Positions 36,101 to 51,100 of a stretch of DNA of 64,000 nucleotides are shown here, piece after piece (positions within the stretch are counted from its first letter, which is position 1; every line of letters begins with the position of its first letter). Made by a program: the position numbers and the translations under genes. The stretch spans positions 658,501-722,500 of the forward strand of contig NC_092562.1 of assembly GCF_037975245.1 (NCBI RefSeq). The letters are read 5' to 3'. Source of the stretch: Apostichopus japonicus (lineage: Eukaryota; Echinodermata; Holothuroidea; Aspidochirotida; Stichopodidae). The notes under the pieces are model-generated. The model worked only from the letters and a program-made list of their open reading frames with translations. It made no database searches and was not told the origin of the DNA.

Positions 36101-39100
36101 TTTGTAGCCTGCCTCTCTCGCCGAGGTTCGTCTTCCATACGATGTCCAATTTTCCAATGGAAGACACACCCTTAGTAAACGTGCCCCTCTCTGATCCCTG
36201 TTGGGGTTTGGCTTGGAGACGGTAGAGGTACTGCCTTGTGTCCATGGGATTAACGTATGTGATGGCTCCGAAAATTGAGCTGAAGCCAGATATAAAAGTA
36301 ACACAAGGGTCAAAATGAGCAGTGAAACATAAACACGGTTCGATCAAAGATTGACGTACACAACGTTAGCACATTTATCTTCTATCCTTTACTATCAACT
36401 TCACAAGCTGATAACACAAAACTGTCAATCCACAATGGGAATCTTTCATTGGCCATGACAAAAATATCACATGACACATTGAACTGTGGATGTACTCTGG
36501 TCTCAATTATCCATTTGCGTTTATGTACGGCTAACCACAGCGATCTTAACCACCTTGTGTTCTCTCATGTAAACAACCCAGCTCTGAGATGAGGTTGACC
36601 CTTTTTAGCAAACAGACCATTTCTTGAGCAACTGTGGGAGGGGGGAGATTTGTGTCAGCAGTCACAAGAGATAAACTGATCTATCAGACAAAGCCCCACC
36701 TAATCTCCCAAGCTGTGGGAGGGAGAAATGGGAGGGGGGGGGGTGATGGGGAGGTGAGAAGAGGATGGGAGAGAGCCAACAAGCAGAAGTTTCACAGGTC
36801 CAGGTTACTGTTGGCGAACCCATCTTACTGTGTATATATAGATCAGAGGACAAATTCTAGCTTATTTCTACACACCTGTCGGAGTCGTCTGGCTGAAGGT
36901 TTAACTCTGTCACTGTATACTCAGGGGCTGGTTCTAAAGATACCTTCTCTATACACATCGGAGACTGTGTAATATTCTGAATCTGAGCCTCTAGGTAAAC
37001 TTCATCTGACTAAGAGAGAGAGAGAAAGTAAAGTAAAAGAGAACAATATGAGCTGTGAAGAAATAATGATAAAAATTTTTTAAAAAGTAATGTTCGTTTT
37101 TTTTACAAAATTTGCTCAAATAAAATTACAAGAGAGGGAAACTCTAACTTAATTTCGACATTGCAGTGGGACCAGATTTCACCCTATTGTGAGCTAGCTT
37201 GTCAGCCATGACATCTCACACCTGGAACAGAATTTTGCCTTACTCTTTCAAGAGGTTGATATTCACAAACATGTCATTTCATTTTAAGACATATATAGAT
37301 AACATTTGGGTCTGCTAGATCAGGGGTGGGGTGGATGAGTGGACCACGCCCCCCCCCCTTTCAACCTAACAATTCAAAAGTAGTTTAATTTTGTTTGTGG
37401 GGGAGAATGCTCTGGTCAACGACCCAAGGCCCACATCCCCTAACCCCCCACCTTTGTTGAGTCCTAGATCCCCCTTCTCAGGACAATTTTTCTGAGACAC
37501 TTAGGATTTAATTGGGATTTTCTTAACACTGTAATGAGCCACATGCATGACAGCCACCATTGGCCACACATTCATAGTTCAGCAGTTGAGTTGTTACAGA
37601 CATGCAGTCTAAATGCCTTTCTAATTTCCCATTACCATCCATTTTTGCTCGGTGCAGCAGCAAAGACCATTGCTGACTGACTCTTTACTGTACACAGGCT
37701 ACAGTAAAACATGATGCATTTTAACAGTACTTCTTATAATATCAGTGCCTCTCTGCTGGATGTACAACCTCACCGTGGCTGACCAGGGAATAATTTATCT
37801 AGTATAGTATCCCGTCACAAAATGCTATGCAAAATTGTCAAATTGCAATACAAACATTTGGAAAGTTGCATAGAAGTTTTGTGCGCACAGGAACCATATG
37901 TAACTTATATAAGAGGCAAAGGTCAGAAGCTTCCAAATTGCTCCACAAAATTTGAAATCTTAAAAAACTATTCCCCTTGGGTTTGACCACAAAAACTATG
38001 ATAATATTTTAACAGAGACAAAGTTCATAGCCTTCAATTTTGCTCTGCCTAAAATATTCCCTGCTACCACAAAGCTACAGGCCTGAGCATATGTACAAAG
38101 TAGTCTGAAGGCATGATTATACAGGCATGTAGCCGATTGGTTTGATGAAACTTTCAAGCAAGCAGTTTGATCCATGAATGAGGCATGCAGACAAGAAGAA
38201 TGATAGATGATGATGACTTATAATATACAACATCAGATATACAACATCATGTTCTGCTACGATGTATAGATAGAAACTTTATTGTCCATTTCAGAAAATG
38301 CTGAAGTACGGGCAAGCGTATAAATTGCGGTTACAGACGCTTCTAGAAAGGAACAATTTTTGTTTATCCCCCCGTCGTCGACAGACATGAAGCCCATCAA
38401 CAACTTTCACTTGATCGTTGATACAGCTCACAGGAGCATCTGGACGAAAATTCAGAACTTACTTCGGAAGTTACGTTAACATTGCACTTTTATGCCTGTT
38501 TCTTTTATATTTGCTACAACTGATGACAGTTCCCTTTATTCTAACCCTCTGTCCGGACGACCGATGACTATTGTTCGACAACTGGTGACAAGGAATTTCT
38601 TTCGTCCCATGTCACCAGTTGGCCTAGATATGTACACACACACATATATATGTGCAATGTTAGAGCACTCAATGGATTTCTAGTTTGAAGGCTGGGACTT
38701 TCCTGGTGTTCGTGGCTGATAAACATAAAGTAGTATGGTAAGATTAAATCACTCGTACTAAAACAGCCACCCCTTTCTAAACCCTTACTCCTTGACCAAA
38801 AAGCTGTGTGGATGACAAAACATGATACAAGTTACCATCCGCTGTCACTCCTTCCCTTTAGTAATGATTACAAATTTGCCATTTATAGGAGTAAGATCAA
38901 CAACTATTTTTATTCTCATTACAGAAAGTAAGTACTTAAACTCGATTCCATCCCAATATCTTCTACAACTGCTCCCCTCCTCCCTTCCCTCTTCCCTTGC
39001 CTCCACCACCCAACTCCACTTTTTAGGCTTTCCCGGAAATTTATGACAGTTATGACAGCTTTATTAGTATCCTTGCACCTGCAACTAAGTTAGTTTTGCC

Positions 39101-42100
39101 ATGTTGTAAGTCTGATCTTCCAAGGTATATAGACCCTATATACAAATGTTGAAATGAATATGGTTAGTTCTGTTAATCTATGGATTGACTATGATTGGTT
39201 AAATGCGGCATCGTTGTATTGAGTACTACTATACTAAGATGAAAATGAGTTGTGCCCGAAAAAAAAATCCTCACGTAACTTCTGTATTTGTAATAAAGGC
39301 AGGAAAAAATATTTAAATAAATACCGTACATAGCAGATCTAGCAGTGATATTCTGGTCATGCCCAACAAAACATCTCATACCAAGTCACAGTGCATTCCT
39401 ATCCTGGTGGAATTTTACACGTCTCAAGATAAAACTTTGGATAGAAGGATATTGTCTTTATAGTAATTGGCAAGCCACCTTTTTTAATTCTTCAATTTGG
39501 CATAGATTCCTATTTTACTGAACCGGTTTGTTAATACTAGGATTTTCCATTTATTGAAGGGCATTTTGGAAAGAATAACATAAAATGGGTTTACATTCCT
39601 GGTAGCAAGTGAGAACAGAACCCTAAAGTCACAATAATTCTTTTCAACATTTTATAACAAAGTTAATGATGTTCAAGAGGCAACACTTACTACATTGTAA
39701 TCTGTGTTGTTACTTCACATACCAAACTTACGTTGTTACTTGATGCAAAACTTTTTTTGGGATTTACGGAATTGTCAGAGAAAGTTTAAATGGTTATCGA
39801 TGACAATTTGCTGACTGTATTTTGGATACATTTGCCATATTTGCCAACATTTTAATTTACACCTGGTAGAGACATTTTTTTTATATTTATAAGAGGCAAC
39901 TTGATTGGTTAGTAAAGAGTTGATTAGAATGTTATGTGGCTTCATGTTGAAAGTATTAAATGATAAAATGAGGGACACCAAATATATAGAGCAAATCCCA
40001 TACATAATAGATTGAATAATAGATTGAATCATAATGAACTTTGGTGCAGAAGGAGGAGAAAATGTCAGAAAAGTGCAACAACCATGAAAGAGTTGAAACT
40101 ATCCGTCACCCACAATGCACCGGCAAAAAGGAAAAGAATGATTTAGATTTTGGTTTCGAAGATGAGTTTAAAAATTTGCGAATATTATCGTTATACCTAC
40201 ATGGACTAAATTATCCTGGGTTAGGGAAGGATGGCAACGTCAGAGCGAGAAGAGAAGATGCGAGAGGGTAGGTAATAAAAGTAGTGAGTAAAGAAATAAT
40301 AATAATAATAATAATAATTGTAGTAATTAATGTGAGAAAGAGAGAGGAAGCATAAAAGAAAGCAAAATCCCCCCAAACAAGGGATAGTGGGAGGGGAGGG
40401 GAGGGGAGAGTACATTTTATAAGTTATGAGTCGTGTTAATATTAATAACAAATTTAAGCATAATTATGCGGTAGTACTGGAAAGCAGACAATATGATAAT
40501 CATGTAAGAGTCAGATACCATTCATTAATTGATGTATTAATTATTAAAATTAACAACAACTAGAGACAATGTAAATATTGAAGTAAACAGTAGCTGGTTT
40601 ATTAATTAAACGAACAAACTTAAAGACCCACCCCCTTCCCCCCCAAGAAGGGAAGAAAGTTACAACAGTACAGTGTTGTTATTGTCACAAAAAAAATATT
40701 AAATTGTAGTGGTCACTCTGAAAAGTAATAAATATATACCAAATTTTAACATTTTAAAATACAGGAATAAATCATGGACGAATGTTGAACTTTGACTCAG
40801 TTATTACAAAATGAACAGAGGACACCTCGATAAAAATGAAGCTTCTCTCTCCTCTGTTAAAACCAACCAAAACACTTGACTGAAGATATCTGCTTGAAGC
40901 GGTTCCATATGTGCTGCCATGAATGTTTTTGTTTTGTTTTCTTAATGATTTCACAAAATCCTTCACTTTTTATGGAAATGTGCTGCAAAACTGTAGTACA
41001 AAGGGAAATCCCTAGAAGAAAGAAACCTAAGAACCTCTAGGCTGGTGTTAGTGCAAAATTTCTTAAAACTGTGCTTTTGTATTGTTGGATATAAAAGAGG
41101 TCTGAATTTCTTGGCTTTTAAAAGAGTTAAATGATTTTATTAATTCCTAATAGAAGTGCTCAGAATAAAACCGTAAGTTGAGAAGAACATTATGAACCAT
41201 TTGCCTAGTACACCAATCACACAGCATTATGAGTTGGACTTAAGTTTCTCTGATAGCTTTGAACTGCTGTAAATGTTAGGAATGATTCCAAGGGTCAGTT
41301 ATTTTGTTAATGATGCCACTCTAAGACATTCGTGTGTGATGCCACTATGCAGATGGTTTTTGAAGTGGTCTTTAAAATGCAAGGTTTGTCTGCCAGAGTT
41401 TCCAGTCTCACTTCATGTGGTCGTTGACTCATGACGTATCATCTTTGAAATTGCCTTACCGTAATATCACCACCACCTGGATAAATGAAGAGGCTTGCAT
41501 GTGATCTATTACAGTCCATTGCAATACACGTACAGCAGTGCCTAGGCTACTTTAAGTAGTACTGTAAATATTTCTCAAATCTTTCCGTGCTAACCAATCG
41601 AAGAGCCTAGGATTTTAATAGCAACTAATCTCGCTTCACCAGATCGCCACATCTCTAAAGATAGCTTGCCAATGTTTCAATGTACCACAGAAGATATTTA
41701 TGAGCCAAAAAGGGGAGGGGGGAGGGGGAAGGTGAGTACAACATCATCAAGTATTGACAGGGTAGACTTATACATATGATGCTTCTCTCACCATCAAGAA
41801 GAAACAAAAGTATCAAAAACATGGGGTGGGGGAGGGGTGGAGAAGGCAGGGGTGGGGTGTGGAAATAGGAATGGAGAAAGAGCATGGTACATGGAAAATA
41901 ATTTATCCAAAAACATAGATTAACAAACCTTGATAGTAGCCCATGCTATTTAACTGTTTTTACATTTCATTTCCTATGTGTACATATGAGAAGGTACCCG
42001 AATATGTTGACGTTAAATATCTATTCAACGTCACTAGTTTGTTGAATCACACAGTATACTGGCAGATGATTCAAGGTATGCAATAATAGAAATAATTACT

Positions 42101-45100
42101 GAGGCAAGGAATGTTAATACGGAAGAGATATAATTGAAAAGGAGGGAGAAACACTAAAGCAAGACATGAAAATCTAATATCTACAGATGTATTGTTTCCA
42201 AAAAAATCAAATAATCATAAAAAATTAAGAGAGAACAAAAACAACAACAAAAAAGGTCAAACTACAATACAATCAGGTCAATGGCCATTAATTAAATGCA
42301 GGCCTATGTTCGGGGAGAGAAAGAAGAAAACACACATGAAAAAACAAAACAAGATCAAACCATATTAGGTCAATACCTAATATGTTGAAAACAAAACAAG
42401 AAACACATAGTTGTGTGTGTATTTTTAAGCTCAGATTTGCGGAAGGGGGGAGGGGGAGGGGGGTTAATGGTGGCGCTAACAATTAAATATCAAGCTATGG
42501 TTACACACAAACCCATACAGGGAACAAAGTTACTTTCTATAAATTAACGGCAAGATTTATTTAAATCTAGAATTACTTTCGCAGGCCAGACAACATGTGC
42601 AAATGCAGATATCGATAACTGTTTAACAGCTTATGACAATATCTCTCATGCCACATTTATCTCGTCCCTTTCCATCTTTGTTGAGAAAACATCTTCAACA
42701 GCACTAGCACCAATGCTGTCGTTAAATTTAGTTCAAATCCTTTCTCTCTTCTTTATACTTTCTGCCTTTTAAAACAACAATTGCTTCTCAAAGTGATTTG
42801 CATATTATGTTTCATTTTGATACCGTGCTGTGTTCACCTAATAGAACCCTGGTATGCACAACCCTCTTTTTTTTTATTATTGCTTTTTTATCCCAATTTC
42901 ATTTTTAACATCTTGTCATGCCTCCAGTGGCCTATGATGGGAATGGGTTTTTGGAGAGAAGGTATCATCCCCCTTTCCTTTTGAGAAATTTTGATCTGGT
43001 CCAAGGTGCTTTGTTGCAAGATGGCATGATTCTACAACTTTTGAAGTAATTTATGTTCAATAGTTTTCCATTTTTCTCCTACAAATATAGGGCAATTTTT
43101 TTCCTTCAGAATTTTTTGGCCAACCCTCCAAAATATTTTGGCATCCCTAGAAGGGGTTGTGATCACCAGTTAGAACACGGAGGTCTTAGAAAATGTTTTT
43201 CAAAAACTACTTCAAAAACTGTATCCCATCATAAAGACATTGTTATTTGCTTTCAGTACAGGGCACACAAACAGCAACAGATACGCTACAACCAGAGGTC
43301 TGCAGCATGTGACCATGGACGTAACATGTGACCATCACAGACAGAGAGGACATCTCTAATCAGTGCAGGGTTTGTGTGTAAAACAAAGCTGGTATTTGCA
43401 AAGGCTGAATAGGGAGTAAACGAAACAATATTTGCGGGACGACAGCTAGCTCGTGACAAACCTGTAATGCTGCCCTCATTCTCATTGGCAGTTGCTGGAT
43501 GTATAGCGTCGCAGAGAAATGAAAAGCAAAAAATAACTTAAAATATGGCACCCGAAAACTGGCACGGCATAGCTTCAAATGTTTTTATACACAAGAGAAA
43601 CATTTTACCATTCACCAACTGTTTATGAGGTCATCGTGAAATGTATACTGTTGACAACGTTCACGGTGATTGTCGTGTATTTTGGTACAAGTAAAACTGG
43701 TGAAGGTGAAAACGATAGGTGGATGGTCTGTTGTATAGAGACCTATATATATGTGATACATATGTATGTATATAGAATAACATTTTCTAGCATCTTGTGG
43801 AGGGACAGCTGTTGGAACCTTTAATTGATGACAAATGCATTGTAGGGTTGTGTAGGGTATATTTAGAACTCATAAATAAAGTGGTATCTATTTCTTTTCT
43901 TCTTATCTCCATTTCTTATCAGGATGTGTCTTTTCACAAACTTGACGTTTGAGAGTGTTACCACACACTTTCTTTCCACAAATTGTCATATGGCTTTCAT
44001 GCCACCAACCTCCCTTTCTTTATGTATGAATAAATCCATTTTTCTAAACATTAAATGGTCTAGTGTACTTCAGTGTGACTGCAAAAACAAAGTCCTAGTA
44101 TAACAAGCAAACTCAACGACTGAATAATCTTTAATAAATATTTGTAAACATATTAGGTCATTCCCGTACCTCAGACTGTACCCCTTACCTTACCCCCTTC
44201 CTGATCACAAGTAGTGTTCAAAAGGGTCAAACCCTCTATACAATTGTTGTAGGAACGTTTCTAGTTGAACTGTTTGAATGTTTTCATTCCTTCTTAACCT
44301 AAAAGGTGACATTTTTAAAAGCAAAAAGCAGATCCAGGTTCCCCCCTTTAAGAATTAGCTGAAAACATAATTTTGCTCAAAACTAGGTACATTTGTACAT
44401 GCTGGAAATCTTCAGCACTCGTCATGCGAGCAATCCATTTTACAGATGATTTCTTTATACGCTGCTTTTTTGGTAGTAATTTCAGCATCTATCAATATTT
44501 GTCTTTCCCAGTGTACTCTTGGGAGAAGTCCTGGATCCGCAACTGTAACTACATATTAATAACAGGTGTATGTAGCAATTGAGATGTGATGTAAACAGGA
44601 CAAGTTGTGACCACACATATGAAGACCATGTGTATGTAACAACTGAGATGTGATGTAAAGAGGACATGTTGAACCACACATATGAATACCACGTGAATGT
44701 AACAACTGATATGTGGTGTTAAGATGATGAATTGTGACCACACATATGAAGACCACGTGTATGTAGCAATTGAGATGTGATGTTAAGAGGACGAATTGTG
44801 CCCACACAAATGAAGAACAAGTGAATGTAACAGCTGAGATGTGGTGTAAAGAGGACATGTTGTGACCAAACATATGAAGACCACGTGTATGCAACAACTG
44901 AGATGTGGTGTTAAGAGAACATGTTGTGACCACACATATGAAGACCACATGTATGTAACAATTGAGATGTGGTGTTAAGAGGACAAGTTGTGACGACACA
45001 TATGAATACCACGTGTATGTAACAACTGAGATGTGGTGTTAAGAGGACAAGTTGTGACGATACATATGAAGACCACGTGTACAGTATGTAACAACTGAGA

Positions 45101-48100
45101 TGTGGTGTAAAGAGGACATGTTGTGACCACACATATGAAGACCAAGTGTATGTAACAACTGAGATGTGGTGTTAAGAGGACAAGTTGTGACGAAACATAT
45201 GAAGACCACATGTATGTAACAACTGAGATGTGGTGTAAAGAGGACATGTTGTGACCAAACATATGAAGACCACGTGTATGCAACAACTGAGATGTGGTGT
45301 TAAGAGAACATGTTGTGACCACACATATGAAGACCACATGTATGTAACAATTGAGATGTGGTGTTAAGAGGACAAGTTGTGACGACACATATGAATACCA
45401 CGTGTATGTAACAACTGAGATGTGGTGTTAAGAGGACAAGTTGTGACGATACATATGAAGACCACGTGTACAGTATGTAACAACTGAGATGTGGTGTAAA
45501 GAGGACATGTTGTGACCACACATATGAAGACCAAGTGTATGTAACAACTGAGATGTGGTGTTAAGAGGACAAGTTGTGACGAAACATATGAAGACCACAT
45601 GTATGTAACAACTGAGATGTGGTGTTAAGAGGACAAGTTGTGACGAAACATATGAAGACCACATGTATGTAACAACTGAGATGTGGTGTTAAGAGGACAA
45701 GTTGTGACGATACATATGAAGACCACGTGTATGTAACAACTGAGATGTGGTGTTAAGAGGACAAGTTGTGACGATACATATGAAGACCACGTGTATGTAA
45801 CAACTGAGATGTGGTGTTAAGAGGACAAGTTGTGACGATACATATGAAGACCACGTGTATGTAACAACTGAGATGTGGTGTTAAGAGGACAAGTTGTGAC
45901 GATACATATGAAGACCACGTGTATGTAACAACTGAGATGTGGTGTTAAGAGGACAAGTTGTGACCACACATATGAAGACCACATCTATACATGTAACAAC
46001 TGAGATGTGGTGTAAAGAGTGTATTCTTTGTAATGAGCCATTCTGTTTAAAATGTGTACATGACAACTCTATCCAAGTCAACGCTAACTTTTGAATCAAA
46101 CATACACAAACACATCCATAAGTGACACGACAACATTCAGCTAACATCACAGAAAGCGTGGACACCATCTCACATCTTTTGTAAGAGTTTTCAAAAATGA
46201 AAAAAAAAACACATCAAAGTATCTCTTCCACAGTTTTAGACATCCAGAGTGATGAAAATTAAGATTCTAATTGTTGAATGATAGAAAATTAACAAAACAG
46301 ACAAAAAAACAAACAAAGAGAACAAATAACAGACTTTCATTCCATGAAGTTAAGAGATTAAATCATTAGATGAATTGAAGCTAATGAAAAGAAACAATGA
46401 TTCAAATGTAATATTAATATAAAAATAAAATAATAGTATTAATATATCTTATAGTATTAGTAAACATGAATCACTCAGTTTATAGCCACAGAGGGCAATT
46501 TATAGCCACATACCTCTGTACTGTAGAATTTGGTTTTAACGTCTAGGGGTTTCAAAACCTGTTTGTAAAAAGGGAAGGAGAAAACTTATTATTAGGAAGT
46601 CAACAAATTCAGTGAGGAAATTGCAAGATATTTGCGATCAGAATATTAATAGTTATCAAAATTGTATCCAAATATGGATAAAAGATTAAATAATTATAAA
46701 ATCATAATGACTAGTTACCAATCAGTGTTTTAAAAGATAAGAATAGTGAGATTGATTGTTCTTTTGCTGTTCATAATAAAAAGGATAGAATTAAACCAAC
46801 ATATCATGACCGTACTTACGTTTGGACGATGAAAATAAGAACTTAAGTAAGTACTTCAGTCATTTTTTCAAAAGAAGATACATGTGCCTATTCGCAACAT
46901 CAAAGCTGAGCTATAGATGTAAATGGAAACGGTATGAAGAATGAAGACAAATACCTGGAATTTGAAGAACTTCCTAAAGTACATACTGTCTCCACTCGGA
47001 GGATTATAGTTGACTGCACACACCAAGCTGAAACAGAACAGGGTACAGGTCAGACAATGATGCACACATGTATAACTATGCAATATAACATATATAATAA
47101 GGTTGCATTCATCAACAGGAAATGGGGGGGGGAGATCTGAATTAGCTACACATTTAAGTTGCTTTCTTGATGAGTCGTAATCGTGTTGTATGGGCTGTTT
47201 TAGTCTGTGTCGGACTGACTGTGTGTGTGTGTATATGTAATGCAAACCTCTAAGCAAGACACATCGAGAAGGGAGAGATGTACGCATGGATCTCGTTCTT
47301 CGTACGTTCATTTCAGTTTGTGAACACATTGAGGTCGCCCTCTGGTTTCTGTTGAGTCGTCAACCTACAGTATGCAATCACGATGGTGTGCTGACGTGGG
47401 CCGCTGTTATCTGTGTCTATGCGTGTGTTGTGTATGTAATTAACGTTTCTGCCATAAGATTTAGCCCGAATGGATCTTACACTTTGTATACCCCATATAG
47501 AGTACTAGAAGCTTCTTGTTTCTAGTGGAGGTTTAAAGTTCATATATGCGGTCATCTCTGACCGCTGAGGTCAAAACTGTAGATTCTTGTTACCATTAAT
47601 ACCTCAAGAAGGGAATATACAGGGATGAATCTAATCCGACACAATAAAGCTGAGAGGTACAGTGATTCCGGGCCAAATTTCTGTATGAGAAGGATTTCAG
47701 GTAAAACGGTACACACAACGTTCTTGTACTTCAGGGACCACATTCGTTGTTTCATTTTCAGATTATCCTAAATACAAAATTTTTGAGATTTTGAGCTCTG
47801 TTGATCTTGAAAGGAGACAACATGCTGTAAGTGGGTCAAAAATCACCTACAAAGTTCATCCAAGCTGTACTCAACTGGATTTGACAAAGTTGTCAGACTT
47901 TCATTTCTGTTGACCTCAGGTGACCTGCGGCCTTCACAGAAAACAAGAGGAATCCTGCACTGAAAACACCAAACTGGTAGCCCTGGTCCTACAAGGTTTC
48001 AGTCCAGCGACTGCCGAGAATGACATTTCCGCAAAAAGTACTTACATATGGGTACCAAGCTCTTTTACTTCATGCTGAATGACCTCGTCTATGCACCCCT

Positions 48101-51100
48101 CCGGTTCCAATTCTGGTCTTGGAGTTGCTCCGGACCCTGAGAGGGCTAACCTTTGAGAACTAGTCTGTAGATCTGTCTTGACTAAAATGTCCTTCACAAT
48201 CTGGCTACTGTCATTATGAACACTGACATAACAGGAAAATGTCTCTCCTAGGTAGATGCTCCTAAAACAAAAAACGAAATTTTGTCACAAACTTATGTTA
48301 ACCTTGTTAAGGCTTTATAATGATTTTAAGTACCACAAACTGCCAAAGATCCTTTGTAAAAATGTTGCTATGTACTCAGTCTTGGCAAACCGTTACTGCC
48401 TAGGCCATTTTGCAAATTTAATTCTGCTATGCTATACAACATATTTACGTAGTGTTGAGTGTTCCAAGGAATGCGTTTCCAGTACAGTACAAGCAAACAC
48501 AGATTATCAATGCACAATTATGATATAAAAAAAACACCATCATAAAACACCATTTCTCAGTCTTTCTCAACTAGATTCACCACAGACAGTTATTCACATA
48601 CTGTGCTACTGTGTCACTACTTGACCCTGTAAGACAAACAGACTCACCCAAAGTTTTGAGGTAACGTGAGGAGTTCACCCAGCGCAACTGCCGGTAGACC
48701 TTGGACGGACCCAAGTTTCGGTAACAAATCTTGCAGCCCATCAGATCCTAGATTTGGAAAAAAGAAAAGAAAGAAACAAGATATTTGTATTTGGTACTTA
48801 ATACATAATACTTGGAAATACCGCAAACAAAATGTTATTTTATTTCACAATAAACCACTTCAGTCACAACCTTTCCAGCAGTTACTTGCAATATAAGGGC
48901 AATGGAACACTTGGCCAGCACTTCCATAAAATGTCTGAAGATTTTTGGAATGTGTAAGTACTGATACATCTAGGCAAAGAGTTGTAATAATGAAGGACAA
49001 TGACAATGTTTGTAGTCATCATATTACCAACCCACCTCTTGAAAAGAGATGAATTTTTACAAGTTGTCAAGTTTCTAAACTGCATTCGTCACAATCGTTA
49101 TGGCATTCCACTATTTTCAACAGTCTTGCAGAAATGTCCAATCAGATTTATTCATCTTTCTTTTTTAATAATTTTGTTTGGAATAAGCACATTTTGACCT
49201 TAGACAGCACAAAATCAGTACGGTGTGTTAATAAAAATAGAGCATATAATACACTGTACTACTGTATGCATAGACAAATTGAATTTATTTCATTAAAGGG
49301 TAAAGTTCACAGAAATTAATTTTTGAACAGCTCTGCAATTTTAGGTACTGTACCTACTGATGCTCACCAGTGAAGAACTGACAGTACAGTGTTATGGAAA
49401 ACGGACAGTTGATGGATTTCCCAAAGAAATGAAATCATAATATTATAATGATAAATATATGATATAAGTTAAGTTCAATAATAAGTTAAGTTCAATAATA
49501 TAAGTTCAATCTTTGTATTTGCTGAGGGTGTTGCATAAAAAAAATTGGGTAGAAAGTATGAGGATGAAATCACACTGAACAATCATCAAGCAGAAATCTT
49601 TATTAACGCAGTTTTTCAAGTGGATTAAATTACTGAAGTTTTATCCTATTCTATACTAAAATCCTTAATTCATTAGCTTGACTAGTCAACTTTCATTTCA
49701 ATAAGACATAAATTCCTCATACCCCACCACCCCCCCCCCAAAAAAAATTTGAAGATTAGCTTCTAACATGTGAGTCGTGAAAATATGAAAAGTGTTCGGG
49801 TGAGATTTGAAAAGAATCATTAAGTACTTGCACATTAACTGTCATTCTATGAATAATCTAGGTTGGGTGGGTCTAGCATCAACCACAATCTTGTAGGGGA
49901 ACATCTGCCAACCAAATAGAAAAAGAGCTGCTTTACCACAGAATGGTAAAACACTACCTCTACTCTAGTACTGTCAACTACTACATTTTGAATATATGTT
50001 TTTCTCTTAGACTTAGACAAGACTACCGGTAAGCTAGCAGAATTCTTAATGGAAAATTGACCACACCTCTAGAGAAGATGTCTTGTTGCTCACAAATGAC
50101 CGGACAGGACAAAACAAAAGATGGCTTTGTTAGTCTCATCACTGTGGAATCAAAAGAAAGAAAAAACAAAGACATTTTAGAAATGGGTAAATTTTGTTGT
50201 ATTCGATAAAACATGAATTTTCACGTCACAACTTAACCAGAGGCTTTAAACCTGAAATGTGTCTCATGTTACTTTCATCAAGTAGATGAAAGCTTGAAAG
50301 ATACATATAACATATTCAAACTGAACATTGTGAAAGTAGTCACAGAACAACATTAAATGAAGTTTACTCTGTTCCCAGAGATACCTACTGTATCTGATAT
50401 AATTTTGTCCACTACAACAATGCACCAGAAAATCTTTAAATTTTCTATGTATGAGGTAGAGTTTTGAATATCACTTATTTCGATGAATAATTGCATAAAA
50501 AGAAATAATTCAGCCAATTTCTCCAGACTTTTGCAAACGTGAGGTCATTAGTGAGGTCATTACTTGCAAATTACTGGGATTTTTCCTGAAGATAGTTTAA
50601 AGTTTACCTGATAAGTTTCTCATGTTACTGAATTCTGGTACAATATACCTAAGAATAGGCCAGGACTATATCCTTCCAGCCCTTGAGAGTAAACAGTGAG
50701 ATAATTGTGATGACAAAATGGTCACACAAACTCAAACAGTTGTGTGCAATGATTTGCAAAACACCATTTTGTTTCATCGGAAAGTAACGTGTGCGGAAAA
50801 TAATGGGTCACACTAATTAGCGTCAACTCACGACAACTCACGACAACTCAAGACAACAGGTTTAAAATAACATCAAATACCATCAAATACAATTGATGTT
50901 ATCAGAGTATATCTGGAAACACGTTTAAAAGTGACTGGAACCAGCGTGCATACAGATCTTTCACGGGAAAAAATGTTTTTGTCGTAAAAATCGCCAACTT
51001 TTTTCTAACGTTGAATTGGACGACGTGATGCCATTGCGCTTGCGCAATGACATTGGACCGAACCATTACACTACAGGTAAGTGTAACTTTTCAATGTTTT

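Larger units (their letters stand above)
37010..44565. other. TRAPPC13 intron 6 (large), mostly unique sequence
   Basis: No conserved coding block on either strand; the ORFs of 60-90 codons look like chance. It holds a poly-C run near 37351, an AAT microsatellite at 40295-40318, and G-rich tracts at 41711-41732, 41823-41858 and 42441-42463. A microexon for the missing TRAPPC13 loop could hide here, but I could not find one by eye. Confidence 0.5.

Noticed and set aside
40041-40271. 76-codon ORF in TRAPPC13 intron 6 as an independent gene
   Set aside because: Random-looking composition, no conserved block, no promoter or splice support.
44556-44999. 147-codon minus-strand ORF and its relatives
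   Set aside because: Falls wholly in the 64-bp minisatellite; frames cycle because 64 is not divisible by three.
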